64,000 nucleotides of DNA, taken from the NCBI RefSeq assembly GCF_050948215.1, contig NC_135150.1, positions 22,981,943 to 23,045,942 of the forward strand, written 5' to 3'. The stretch is from Halictus rubicundus (lineage: Eukaryota; Arthropoda; Insecta; Hymenoptera; Halictidae). Positions 24,308 through 36,399 of this stretch are shown here, one piece after another; the stretch's first letter is position 1, and each line of letters starts with the position of its first letter. The notes beneath the pieces were generated by a model, which did not search any database, was not told the DNA's origin, and worked only from the letters and a program-made list of their open reading frames with translations. A program made the translations under genes and the position numbers.

Positions 24308-27131
24308 TTTGAGTTTTATTTGTACGAATCGCGCAAGAAAAATATCAAATCCTAAAACCACGCGCACAAATTCCACTTCACGGACGTTTCTCGAAATTAC
24401 TTGATCAGTTTCATAACATTTCTATTCTAAAATCGGACATTTCACATGCAACAACCTGGTAGATCCTTGCACACTGAATACCAGTACGCGAATCACATTA
24501 TCCTTTCCCTCGCACGCGTTAAAAAACCATAATTTTTTAAACGGTTCAAATTCCTGCTGAATTCAAACCAACACCAAGGTTGGACCGTTGTCTGTGCCTT
24601 GGGAAAGAAAAATACTCGCCACGTCATCAATGGTATCAATTGACTATGAACTATACTTCAGATTGACTATGCGGTTCAGCTATTTATCTTGAAGTGGAGA
24701 TATGTGTGCCACGTTATCAGTGGTGTACATTCACTGCGAGTTCTAAAGTGGAACCAATCTAATTCAAACATCACTATTTTCTCGTATATCTGCCATTATT
24801 TGCGATGGCTAGTTGCCATTTATCAGGTAGTTCGTGCACGATAATCTATTATTAACTCTCCCTGACGCGTCAGTACGTTTCACTGACTGCGAGGAATATT
24901 TTAAAATTGTATTAGAAAGTCTAAATCTTCAAGAGATTGTTGTAACATCTGTCACATAACATCGACCATGCAGCAGCAGGCTGACAATCGTCAATGAACA
25001 GTGAAAACCAAATTTCTGATTGGCCCCTGTTCCTTGCAATTAGAAGAGTCTTCCTCCGCGTAACGTATATAATTATCTTCATCAATCGTCCCCACACAAA
25101 TTCCTCCATTTCATCAATAATTTCAATAAACCAGTGTATGGACGTTCACAAATTCCTTTAATCTCTCTCTCCTACATTTCTGTATATAATATATCAATTA
25201 TAATCTAATATCACATTTTTTAAGTGCATAAAATCCGCAGCCTAGTTGCAGCTTGTTCCCAGAATCGGAGATTAATGTCCCGAGCGAGCAGAATAGGATC
25301 GTCTTCGCCTGACCATTGATCTTCTCATGGAGGGCAGCGATCTGTCCGCGAGGGTACGCGTGGCGATCGATGGATCGCTCCCTCGGGCTCGAGAGACGGC
25401 CGGTTACGGCGTAGTCGTGCGCTCTTTACGACTTCCGCGTGTTTCGCGGACGATGCACACGCGGTGCGCCCGTGCGCTCGGTGCGCGAGGGGTGGAAATT
25501 GGTTCACGAAACGGGGCTCACGTGCGCGTGAAAATAGGCGCACGTGTGCGTCGCCGATACGCGCTTGTAAACACACCGGGGACGACACACCGGAGAATGT
25601 GCCCGCGCGCGTTACGCAACGCTCTCCGCACTTTCGAATTAGACGCTCGTTAATTATAAACCCAACGTTGCCAGAAACATGAAATTGTTCCGCGAGGTTG
25701 TATGGACGGATGAATGTATACCGGCCGAGAGAGCTCGCGCGCGAACACCACGGTGGCCTTGACGAGTTACGCAAGCAAGAACTCATTTTCCCGACGGTAT
25801 CCTGGAGGAAAAAAGCTATTCACCTGAGTCTATATAAATAAAATACAGTTATGTCTGTGTTCTCGCTCACTCTTGCTCTCTCTCTCTTACCCACTCTTCT
25901 CTTTTTTCTTCTCGTCCCCTCTATCGCGTCGTGAGAAAATCACTCGAGCAACACTGTGACGAAACCCGAGGTGTTGCCGAGGTCTCGGCGTCCACGACGC
26001 CATAGGACTGTATAGGGTGCCGAGCATAAAATCCGCGATATTATTACTGTCGACTTTATTACGCGACGGTGAATAGCAAAACGAAGAATGATAAACGGCT
26101 GCGTAAACGCCAGGATTCGCCCTAGGGCGCTGTAAACCTATGATACGATATGTGTACCGGGAAAAGTAGGCTATCAACGGAAAATGTGCATCGAGCAAAT
26201 CTTGTTCGTTGATGTTAACTGAAATTTCGAGCAACGACCGAATAAGTTGTATGACGCACTATTATTGCGCAATGCGATCCACCGTTTATGCCTTGCAAAG
26301 CACATTTAACATTTTAATTGTGCTGCGCCAAAGGGCAGCTTAGAAATCTTGTTTTACATCAAACAGAAACTATTAGATTACGTTATTGACATAATTGAGA
26401 TTAAGAAAGCCTTGGACATGGACCGTTTCAAATGTTATGAAAGGATGAAAATTATGACGGACCCTTGCCATTTTTATCCTCAATAATTCTATAAAATAGA
26501 CGAGAAAGTAAATTGTGTGCCTATTAACATTAGTATTTAGTAGATTCTGTTTAAAATGTTGATTACTCGCTCGTTGTTATCCGGCAATGGGTTAATAGGT
26601 TCCATAAAATATTTCCGCGAAATTCAGCTACCTTGTGGACAAGTCTGCAGCATGTTGCGGCCATAAACCTCGATGTACGTAATTATGTACATTTGTTTAT
26701 GCAAAACACGGGATCATGGTTACCGGAAGTACGCGATGCTGGTAGCGAAACGTGTCGACAAATAACAACGTTGCTCCAATATAACGCACTTCCGTCCTCG
26801 AGCCGGCAAAGTACGCATCCACTCGTTATGGTTACACAATCCTCACTGATGCAAGCGAATCAACGAACATGCACGCCGCTCAAAACCAGCATGGATCAAT
26901 ATTATCGGTAAGAATAGCGACTGTGTAACTCGTGTCGATGATTTCACTGTAACCCGTGGCGGGTTGGGGTGGGCTTCCTTTCGAGCCGACTATAAATAAC
27001 AGCTTTCAACACGTATTTGGACTTTCAGAAACGCGTTCTGCCGTGCGATGCACTTTAATCATTTTCTGAAATGTTATTTTTAGATATATCAGCCACGATT
27101 TGCTGCATTTGCAACATTGTTCAACGGCTGT
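24308..27131. other. Gene-less stretch with a CpG-rich patch
   Basis: No exon recognised. DNA at about 25320-25620 is CpG-rich with overlapping open frames on both strands (up to 153 codons) that resemble no family; TATA-like sequences occur at about 25830 and 26987, neither linked to a gene. The rest is AT-rich noncoding sequence. Confidence 0.4.
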
Positions 27132-27356
27132 TTAACACTAGAACGACCGGAGCAGTCAAAACGACTGGTTCCTAATTTTGTCTTTTACAATTACTGAAAT
27201 TGTAAAAATGTTTTCATCGGAAATTTTTTAACGAACCTCTTCATTGAAGCACATATCACAATAAAAGTTGTATGAAGTCCGAATGGGCACAGTCTTGTCA
27301 CTGTTACAAAGCAATATACGTCAGTCGCATTTATTGCTCGGTCGTTCTAGTGTTAA
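27132..27356. mobile_element. piggyBac-like 225-bp MITE, copy E
   Basis: TTAA at both edges (27132-27135 and 27353-27356) with terminal inverted repeat CACTAGAACGACCG. It belongs to the same family as the copies at 33545-33770 and 47278-47499: similar length (222-226 bp), the CACTAG start, a subterminal hairpin with loop TCAAAACGA, and the internal motif ACAATTACTGAAATTGTAA. No coding capacity. Confidence 0.8.
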
Positions 27357-28051
27357 ACAAATTTACACCGTTTAAATTAGGTCATTCTGTTCAGGAGAGT
27401 TTGACGTTCCAATTTTCGGTTTTCATCAACACTGATCTCCTCGAAGACCGCATATGAACGAGGAAAAAGGTTTACGTATTCGACAGACACAAACCGATAA
27501 AAGGAAGTGTACAATATTAACACGTTACCAATCGAAAACCTATCCACCGGAAACCTATTAATAAGATTTTCAATAAATCCTCTGTACCAAGAGAGGAAGC
27601 TTCAGTATCTTAGTTTACATAATAATTCCAAACGAAATTAGATTACTACGCGTGAGTTGTTGGTTCAAGATTCAAGTTCTTATCGCTGTTGAAATCACGG
27701 TAATATATTTACAATAAAAAAGAAGTAATATCCAGTCTGCGGTTCCTTATACGGAATAAAATATTCTAGACATAAAATCTGTGAAGACTGCATTTATGCA
27801 AAAGTGTACTTCCTGTATTAAGGTTACTCACACTTTATCACTGAACTTCAAGCAATATTAGATTTAATTTCACAATAGGTTGTACCGCATCTCTAGCACA
27901 CATGCTTAACAAAAATGCACAACAATCTAGCAACGATTCTGAATGAATTTCAGCGTTAGCAACGAGGGAGTGCCGCGTCGGAGATAAATCCATCGAGGAC
28001 GAGGAAACCGGAAGAAACGTCTGGGATAAACGAGGAAAGGGGGATCAGGGC
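27357..28051. other. Gene-less AT-rich stretch
   Basis: AT-rich noncoding DNA; no exon, RNA gene or repeat family recognised. Confidence 0.4.
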
Positions 28052-28992
<941 letters not shown>

Positions 28993-29145
28993 TCTGTTAT
29001 TATTGGATTAGTCACATGACATTGTGACAAATGTACGACAGAGACGGAACGTCGTAGTCGTCTTGTTATTTTTCTTTATTAAAATGTCACCAAACACGAT
29101 ATAGTTACGATCATAATGACTTGTGTAACAAGCGGAGTTAAGAAT
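28993..29145 (+). repeat. Diverged relative of the INTS9 intron-7 repeat unit
   Basis: Shares TTAAAATG-TCACCAAACACGATATA-GTTACGATC and ACTTGTGTAACAAGCG with the repeat units inside INTS9 intron 7 (for example 44598-44655), in the same order and spacing, plus GGAACGTCG upstream. It is a fragmentary, older copy. Confidence 0.55.
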
Positions 29146-29258
29146 TCCTGTACTCTAAGTCTGTCAGACGATTGAATTGTGATCGTAATTTTGTCGCGCT
29201 TGGTGTAATTTTAATTAGAAGAATGAGTAAATGGTAAATGTTTCTGCGACTCGTACAG

Positions 29259-29288
29259 TGACCTATCAATGAAGGTCACTTAAGGTCA
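29259..29288 (+). promoter_or_regulatory. Cluster of nuclear-receptor half-sites with a DR4
   Basis: TGACCT at 29259-29264 is followed by AGGTCA at 29273-29278 and AGGTCA at 29283-29288. The last two form a direct repeat with 4-base spacer (CTTA), and each is preceded by TGA/TTA, giving the extended monomer form TNAAGGTCA. A degenerate further repeat (GAAGGCCA) follows. Binding is inferred only from the motif. Confidence 0.35.
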
Positions 29289-30830
29289 CTGAAGGCCAAC
29301 AGTAGAGGAAGCTACTTTACTTGACATGAGCGATCACCAATTCCGTATGCATAGTCGCCATAGAGTAGAGATGTCGTTAAACGTAGGGATACACTGATAC
29401 CACGCCACGGGAAATCATGTGCTGTCACGTTGTATACAGAGGAAATGATAATACATATATATATATGGCTCACACTGCATTCACGTCACGTGAAAACAAT
29501 TTCAACAGTTTCATGTCGCAACGTGGGGTTGAAACGGGCAGCACGTTTTTCTCTGGGGTATCGAGCGGTTCATTGATGGTTTAATTCGGTTCAAGGGCAT
29601 ATTTGACCCCCTTCCTGGATCCGCCGATTGATGAGCGGACCGGTGCAGCGCCCTGGGGAGATTTCGAGCGGAAGGGGCTGGTGGGTGGTGCGTGCAACGA
29701 GGGGCGAATTTCACGGGAAGGGAGCGAAGGGTCAATCATCGTCACCGGGCTTGCGTGGAAAAAATATTAATCTCAGGAAGCGTATGTGGGCCAGGGAATA
29801 TCGATCGTGCGATCTGGGTCAGAGCTTGCATGCAGCTTGCTCGCACGTACGCGCGGATCGGAGAAGATCGGAGCAAAACGGAGGAAAGCGGAGCCGAGCC
29901 GAGCCGAGCCGAGAGGGAGAGAGCGGCAGGGTGTAACCCGTGCGAGTGCAACTACTATCGTTCGAGCGACAACGTACACGTGCGCCCGGGGCTCGTGAAA
30001 CGTCTCACGTGTGCAAGGTGCCTACCCGAAGAGCGTTACAGCCGGCCCCCGATAAGGGCGAATAAATGCGAACCGCCGACTGCTAAGGGACCACTTCCTT
30101 GGTTTAATTCCCCGGCCTTCGAATACACGGCTTCCAGCAGGGAGATAAGTATTCTAATTAATTGCCCCGTGTCGTCTCTGAATTTTACGCGCGTGCATTC
30201 CCTCCCCGTCATTTTTTAACCGAGCCCGGACGTTCCCCGAGGCGACGAATGCACCACTCTGAGTCTACAGGGTGGCCAGACCGATTCCGTGGTCCGAAGT
30301 TATGATTCCAAACACAACGCATCCACGATGTTAAGCAGCACACAATCGTTATTTGTCTTTGCACTTTGTGGTACAGTTGAAACGTCCTGTACACTTTGAA
30401 GGTAATTTATACAGAGGTCCATATTAGCAAGCACATATTAGCTTTTCAGGAAAGAATATTTCAAAATGGATTACACACAAGATCGGATCGTTAGGTGCCA
30501 TACACGTTCAAGTACTACCGTCTACTTCCTACAATTTGCGGTTAGCTTTTAAAAAAGATCAAAAAGTCTAAATCGCCAGAGAATTATGATAACATCTGTA
30601 AGATCATGCTGCTGGTTGGTCGTACAAAAAGATCCCCGTAATGATACATCGGAGCTCCTCGTGACCTCAGCAGAATTTTCTGTATAAAGAAATAAATTCT
30701 GCAACAAATCTTGATCTAGGTAAGCATAGCAAAGAAACGCGGGCTGCATTACGAATAGTAGAAAGCTCAACTCTGCGCGAAACAGAGGAAACTCCGGTAC
30801 AACAAGAACAACTATTCGCAAGCAAATATA
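29289..30830. other. Gene-less stretch with CpG-rich middle
   Basis: CpG-rich from about 29620 to 30100, including repeated GAGCC pentamers near 29890-29910. Open frames up to 175 codons on plus (29692-30219) overlap others on minus and look like no known protein. No RNA gene seen. Confidence 0.4.
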
Positions 30831-30911
30831 TTAGGTCAGTGCAAAAGTTCGTTCCCGATTCCATGTTGTATTTTTATGCGAAATCGAACACGAACTTTTG
30901 CACTGACCTAA
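30831..30911. mobile_element. 81-bp mariner-like palindromic MITE, copy 1
   Basis: Left end TTAGGTCAGTGCAAAAGTTC, right end its inverse complement, with TA on both sides (the mariner target). The arms are close to perfect over about 30 bases with a short spacer. TTAGGT-type ends are those of mariner elements; the element resembles human MADE1 in size and design. No coding capacity. Confidence 0.8.
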
Positions 30912-31122
30912 TAATTTGTATCGACTTTAAGAATTGCTTTCGGATATCATCGGCGTACTGTCTGAAATTGTATTTCCATTTTATCTGACTAGATTTTAGA
31001 CACCAGATTAAGCAAAATAAAAACCGATTAATAAATATAGATAATTTTAATAGATTAATGCCGAAGAAAGTTGGATTAATGATTCGGTGATTCAGGACTG
31101 TGTCGAGGTAGTCGGCAGAAAG

Positions 31123-32216
31123 AATTGGACCGTTTATTTTGAAAGTGGTGTAAGTCCATTTTAAAAAAAAAATTAGATATCACATAATTTATGCTTAATT
31201 TAGTGTCAACTTTTTATTTATAACTAGTTACTATTTAATTTCTTAAAAAATGCCCATGCTTTGTCCAATTTAAAATTGGCCGGTAAAAGAAATTGCGTAA
31301 CCATCGATTATGAAAGTGGTGTAAGTCCAATTTCCATAAACAGGTGGCTCAGCAGTCGATGCAGATTTTGGTATCATAGAAATGGCATTACGAAAAAAGA
31401 ATTTCCTGTACACACCACAGGATTATTATGATGTCATAAAACATTGTAGACAACACAATAAATTCATTTTACATGAAATGAAACGAGAGAATTTCGTTTC
31501 AACAAAAAATCTTCAAAATCAAAAAACAGATAAGAAGAAACACTAATGGAGAAAAGGTAAAATGGTTGCAAATATGTTGGATGAGGTTTCTCAAAATTGC
31601 ACCATATACTATTTTATATAAAACATCGATGGAGGACAAAGAATTTCAGACTTTAAATTTATTACCTACACGTCCGGGAAGACCGCCAAAATTTGTTTTG
31701 CCAGGCCTATTACTTACGAAAAATATAAGGATATGGAGCAGTTATTGCCCTATATACCTCCTGTGTGTCACGAATATTTCAAAACACTGCCACATGAAGA
31801 GCATAAGTAAATGCTACCAATATCTTATGTTAATTTTAACAATACAATTAACGTTTAAAATTAAATATACTACTTCTATTTCATATCTTGTTACTATTTG
31901 TAAACAAAATTGGATTAATATGAGATATATTTCAAGTGATACTTGATATTTCAAAATTGAAATTAAACGATTTTTACAATTGACTAATTTTGAAAGTGGT
32001 GTGAGTCCATTTGCAGCCCGTAAAAATACATTATTTTAGTTAAATTCGCTTAAAACAAATTTATATAATCAAATTACATACTGATAAATCAGTAGAAAGA
32101 TTGCCAGACTTGATATAATTAACCTAAATTTTTTAATTGACAGATATGCTAACATTTAATTTTCTCGAAACAAGAGAAAATGGATTTACACCACTTTCAA
32201 AATAAACGGTCCAATT
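31123..32216. mobile_element. Unclassified 1.09-kb DNA transposon, about 40-bp inverted ends
   Basis: The ends match over about 40 bases with one mismatch: TTGGACCGTTTATTTTGAAA then GTGGTGTAAGTCCATTTT. The subterminal motif GAAAGTGGTGTAAGTCCA recurs as internal direct copies at 31312-31329 and 31991-32008 (one change), giving four copies in all. The interior carries a broken ORF (listed separately). I cannot assign a superfamily; the target duplication is unclear because the ends lie in AATT/AATTG context. Confidence 0.75.
31382..31813 (+). pseudogene. Decayed ORF of the 31.1-32.2 kb element
   Basis: Reading across frames on the plus strand gives protein-like pieces in order: MALRKKNFLYTPQDYYDVI (from 31382) ending at a stop near 31543, then WMRFLKIAPYTILYKTSMED and LLPTRPGRPPK in another frame (about 31578-31690), then ITYEKYKDMEQLLPYIPP with CHEYFKTLP in a third, ending near 31808. 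The pieces are linked by frameshifts and stops, so this is not an active gene. The style (IxWMRFxKxxPYxxxYKxxxxD, then KYKDxxxLLPYIPP) resembles ORFs I associate with insect and cnidarian mobile elements, but I cannot name the family. Confidence 0.45.
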
Positions 32217-33080
32217 GTTTCGAGGGACGCGTTTAGGCAGCCGCGCCGAGCGGACGCTCGTCGAAGCAGCAGCCGGGACATTTGTCCGCCATGGAAGAGT
32301 GCCGTTGAGTCACGTGCAACGCATAGAGATGCGTTGCAGACGATCGATTTTACTGCTTCTCCTTCTACGCACGTGTTCAGCCACGTATAGTCACGCATCG
32401 GAGCGGGAATCGTAACAATTCTTCCCTCGTAGACGCGTCGCACAAAAATCAAACAAAGTATTACCGTTTACTTCGTTCCTAACCACGTGGGAAACGAATA
32501 TTCTCCAAACCGCCGGTATTAATATTGATCAATAATGAATCATTTATAAACTCCGAACAAAAACCACGTATAATTTTCAACGTCTTTTCTAAATTCCAAC
32601 GAGCACGAAATAAAAGTTCACATGAATCACTGAATCCATTACAGCGACGCCATACATGCTTCGACTAAACTTTTTGCACAAAGTTTTTTCATTACTTTCT
32701 TTAGAGGGCCTATATATTTTTGTTATTGCCGTACAGTGATTGAAGTCAAGGTAATCCAAGGACTGACGATATTATGACCTTATTACATACGTAACAAGTA
32801 AATCGAGGAACAGAGCGTGACAACTAAACTATTAATGAGTACAAGATCTTGCTTTTTGTTGTATATTTTTATATAAAAGTATCAGTGGAATTTTTTTGTC
32901 ATTATCCTCCAATTCTCTTACACAATCAATGCTTGTTGTGGCAATAGCCATCATATTCGTAATATTGTATTAAATATAAACGCACGTATTACATTTACAC
33001 ACGTATTATATTTAATAAATATTTTCAAGGTTAGTTATCATCCAAATATCATATGCGTCACAATTTGAATCTACAAAATA
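32217..33080. other. Gene-less stretch
   Basis: A short CpG-containing patch with E-box-like TCACGTGC near 32310, then AT-rich DNA. No exon recognised. Confidence 0.4.
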
Positions 33081-33161
33081 TTAGGTCAGTGCAGAAGTTC
33101 GTGCCCGACTCCTTGTTGCATTTTAATAGGAAATCGGACTTGAACTTTCGCGCTGACCTAA
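33081..33161. mobile_element. 81-bp mariner-like palindromic MITE, copy 2
   Basis: Same length and ends as the copy at 30831-30911 (TTAGGTCAGTGCAGAAGTTC), but the arms have more mismatches and the right flanking TA has become TG. It is an older insertion of the same family, 2.2 kb away. Confidence 0.75.
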
Positions 33162-33544
33162 TGCGCTAAACTAATTTGATTTTCTCTACGCAAATACAAA
33201 ATCGTAGACGTTATATTTGGTTGTCCGGAAAACGCGTGCCGATTTTTAAGGGAAACTTAAACGCAGTACATTTAAACTTCGATATACATTTATTGAATTA
33301 TTACAAGTGCCATTTTGTTCCATAATCATTCTCCATCTTTCACGCAACTTACGTTTTTCGGTGAAAAACTTTTAAATATGATTATTTCTGTCGACCAGAG
33401 AGTTAAAGTTTTTGTCATTGTGGGAATTTTGTATTGACCTAAAGAGATAAAAATCTGAGGGTGTAATGTCTGGTTAATAGGCTCCAACAGCTTTTGGAAG
33501 AAAAAGCACCAAATGCCTATAATTCACTATGTTTCCTTCCATAT

Positions 33545-33770
33545 TTAACACTAGGTTCACGGAGCACTAAAAGTGACTATTCTGCATTACTTTCTAAAAA
33601 TAACAAGAACGTGCTACCCACATTTTTAGCAATCTTTTCAAAGTAATATATACCCAAAGAAATAAATTTGCTAAATAATTTCTCATCTATGCATCCTTAC
33701 AATCTTAATATTTTTAAAATAAAACTATTAAAACCCGCCATTTTGACGGGTCCCGTAAACCTAGTGTTAG
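33545..33770. mobile_element. piggyBac-like 225-bp MITE, copy F
   Basis: TTAA at 33545-33548 and a mutated TTAG at 33767-33770. Terminal repeat CACTAGGTT(C/T)ACGG. Near the right end, read inwards, a hairpin ACCCG-TCAAAATGG-CGGGT lies just inside the terminal repeat; near the left end CACTAAAAGTG forms a second small hairpin. Family as in copies at 27132 and 47278. Confidence 0.78.
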
Positions 33771-34740
33771 GAGCGCATAAAACTAACAAAAATTAATCTA
33801 TCCTAAACAAACTTTTTTCTAAAAATGCCTGAAAGATCACCATTTCAGACTATGCACGCATACCATTTGTGTTCAATCATTCTGACATATTCAGACCTAT
33901 CCTAATGCCACCCACAGAAAAGCGGCACGAACTTTCCGGACAACCCAATACATCTCTACGACGCTAGTAACGAATAAACAAGCGAGTTTCGCAACAAAGT
34001 CGGAAGTGGTAAAATCTCGACGGGGAAAACCGCGCGAACGTCAGCAACGGTTCGTAAACGCGCGAGATCGGCGATCGGTCATTTGTTTCCCGCCAAGAAA
34101 ATGTATTGGTACACGGTCGCTTAGCTGGCCGGTACATATCGAAATACTAAAAGGATCGATATCGCAAAACAGCGGCGCGTACAGAGTGCCGGGCGACTGC
34201 ATAATATGTACCGCGACCGCTATAAATATTGCAGGCACCGATACAATAGACAATGCACGCCGCGCGCACGTTCGAGAGATTATAAACTGACGAGTCACGC
34301 GCGTCACGTGAATCACCCTTGGGTAGATTTCGTCTCCATAGGACGGGTCCGTGGCCCATGGGGGTGAAAAGTTGGCGAAAAAAAGAGAAAGGTTCGCTGA
34401 CCGAAGGAAGGGGTTGCCGCGGCGACCCTTCCCGAGGACAAGCGACGAGGGACTCGAAAACACACACAATATCAATCGGCCACCTCCGCCAACAGCTTTG
34501 CTGTTCTACGACGCGAAACTCATTTTCGCGTTAACAGTTCCGCGAATTGAAACTTAATCCTTTGCGCTTCGAACGCCCTCGCTTGCTAAACGGCCGCAGT
34601 GGCTCTCAACGTCTCGTTATCAAAGGGCCGTTTCATTTAAAAGTTCGAGTGCAATTAATCTTAATTTCTAATGAACAGTCGTCAGTGCTTAGGAAGCGTA
34701 CTAGATTGTTTGAATCTTATTCTCCCCTCTCTGACATCTC
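33771..34740. other. Gene-less stretch
   Basis: Noncoding DNA with overlapping open frames on both strands at 34006-34475 that resemble no family; moderate CpG content. No RNA gene or further repeat family recognised. Confidence 0.4.
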
Positions 34741-34955
34741 TCGCTCCGAAATGTTGCCCCTGAGGGCAATCCAGAACGCGTCGAGAGCAAAGGGCGTTTG
34801 TTCCCAACTTGAAAACTGTAATTTTTTATGAAAACTAGTTAGATTTGTAAGATCGTATTAAATCGTTTAAATTACTTGTTTTAATATAGCTTGCTCCGAA
34901 TTTTTGCCCCCGGGGGCAACCCAGAGCGCGCCAGGAGCAAAGAGGTTGTTGCTAA
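34741..34955 (+). repeat. Diverged tandem duplication with GC hairpins
   Basis: Two copies about 150 bp apart share GCTCCGAA, a hairpin, CCAGA(A/G)CGCG and GAGCAAAG. In the second copy the hairpin is the perfect 16-bp palindrome TTGCCCCCGGGGGCAA (34904-34919); in the first it is TTGCCCCTGAGGGCAA (34754-34769). The function is unknown. Confidence 0.6.
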
Positions 34956-36180
34956 CCTCGAAACTGAATAAATTATGGTATTACGCATTCGAATTGTGCA
35001 GCACTGTTATAGATTAAGTGTGCACGACGCATTAATATTCTAGAATATTTGATTTTGTTACCACGCCGGACGAGTAAACAAAGAAATACAACTTGACAGC
35101 GCTGGAACGATAATGTTCATTTCACTGTCGATACGTCGGAGTGTGGCATGCGCTGATCCATTTTCTCTTTCGAGTTAATGGTATCAACGGACCGTAGCTC
35201 CATCTTCGTAATTATCGCATTCGCGGAGCATTCGCCGTACGCTACAATGGAATAACCTATCACGCGAATGCAATTAATGTGCCCAATTTCAATCGGGCTT
35301 CCAGCCACGGAGCCTCGAAAAATGGGAAAACTTTCACGAGGGCTCGGCTTAAATAGGAACAATTTCTGCCGACTGCATAAATCAGGTATTCTTTAAGCAT
35401 TGCAAATTTCTGATGCTCGAAAAACATTTCCCTATTTTTTGCTCGTAGACCTTCACACGAGACGATAAACGCCTAATGAAATAATTGTTCGACCATGCGA
35501 CACTCGACGGCAGCTGAAAATTTAGAAAAGGTAAATAAGAATGAAAACTAACGATTATGCGAATTATAGTAATCCTATTTTCGCAAGCACTCGAACTCGA
35601 GAGATGATCGACGACACGGTAGCAAGCCAGTGTACGCGTAATCCTGTCTTTTCTCTCGAGTAGCCCATATCGAATAATTGCTGTTACGTACTTCCTAGTA
35701 AGCACACCTGCACGGACGCTTTGAAACCTAATATATCGAAGGAAACCGCCGCTTGCATCCGCAACGAGAAGATCTTCCATTCAATATCATTCGTCCAATA
35801 AATCTGTGGTTTGTTCGCTAAAATAAAGGCGAAAGACATTCGAAGACGCAACGACAATTGTACAACGCTTTTATAGCCTTTAAATTACTGTTGCTAATTT
35901 AGCGTCTCGAAGTTACCAAGATTACCTACACGTACGAAACATAAAACACTTAGGGCAGCCTTGGATATACGTGACTTGGATTGCGTGGCTTCGAAGCTTT
36001 AGACAGTATTATTCGGCCGTGAAACATTGCGCTATCTTTCTTAGCGTAAAAATTAATTATCCAACACAAGTATTCTAAAGTTAAATGTCAGTTGACTTAT
36101 ATCTAGACTGCGGATCTTTAAAATTTTCCTTGAACAATTTTAATAGGTTGAAAATAATATATTGGCCTTCTCAAATTTGT
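34956..36180. other. Gene-less stretch
   Basis: No exon recognised; minus-strand open frame 35382-35780 resembles no family. A single TAGACTGCGGAT (at about 36103) matches the hAT-like ends found elsewhere in the window, but no partner end is visible nearby. Confidence 0.4.
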
Positions 36181-36399
36181 TTAACCGTTAACGCTCCAAG
36201 TGTGCCTCTCAGGCACCACCGATGTGCGACCGATTAATATAAAGAATAAAGATTGTTTTGAATGACTTTAATATTATTATTTACACGTCATTGTAGCATT
36301 TAAAATCCGCCACTTAAAAACTTGCAAGCCGAAGTATGATGAGAATAAGTTGGAGTTGACGGTGTATTCACAATTAAAAGTCGGAGCGTCAAGGGTTAA
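36181..36399. mobile_element. TTAA-flanked MITE (TTAACC...ACGCTCC ends)
   Basis: TTAA at 36181-36184 and 36396-36399, ends TTAACCGTTAACGCTCC and, read inwards, TTAACCCTTGACGCTCC. A perfect subterminal hairpin GTGCCT-CTC-AGGCAC follows the left end. piggyBac-like and non-autonomous, distinct in sequence from the CACTAG family but built alike. Confidence 0.72.

Noticed and set aside
25320..25800. Overlapping 108- and 153-codon frames as a gene pair
   Set aside because: CpG-rich composition alone explains them; no splice sites or similarity support coding.
31566..31946. 126-codon frame as an active transposon gene
   Set aside because: Protein-like segments continue in other frames on both sides, showing frameshifts and stops; listed as a decayed ORF instead.
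36090..36130. hAT element at TAGACTGCGGATCTTT
   Set aside because: Only one end was found; no inverted partner or target duplication within a few hundred bases, so it was not listed as an element.
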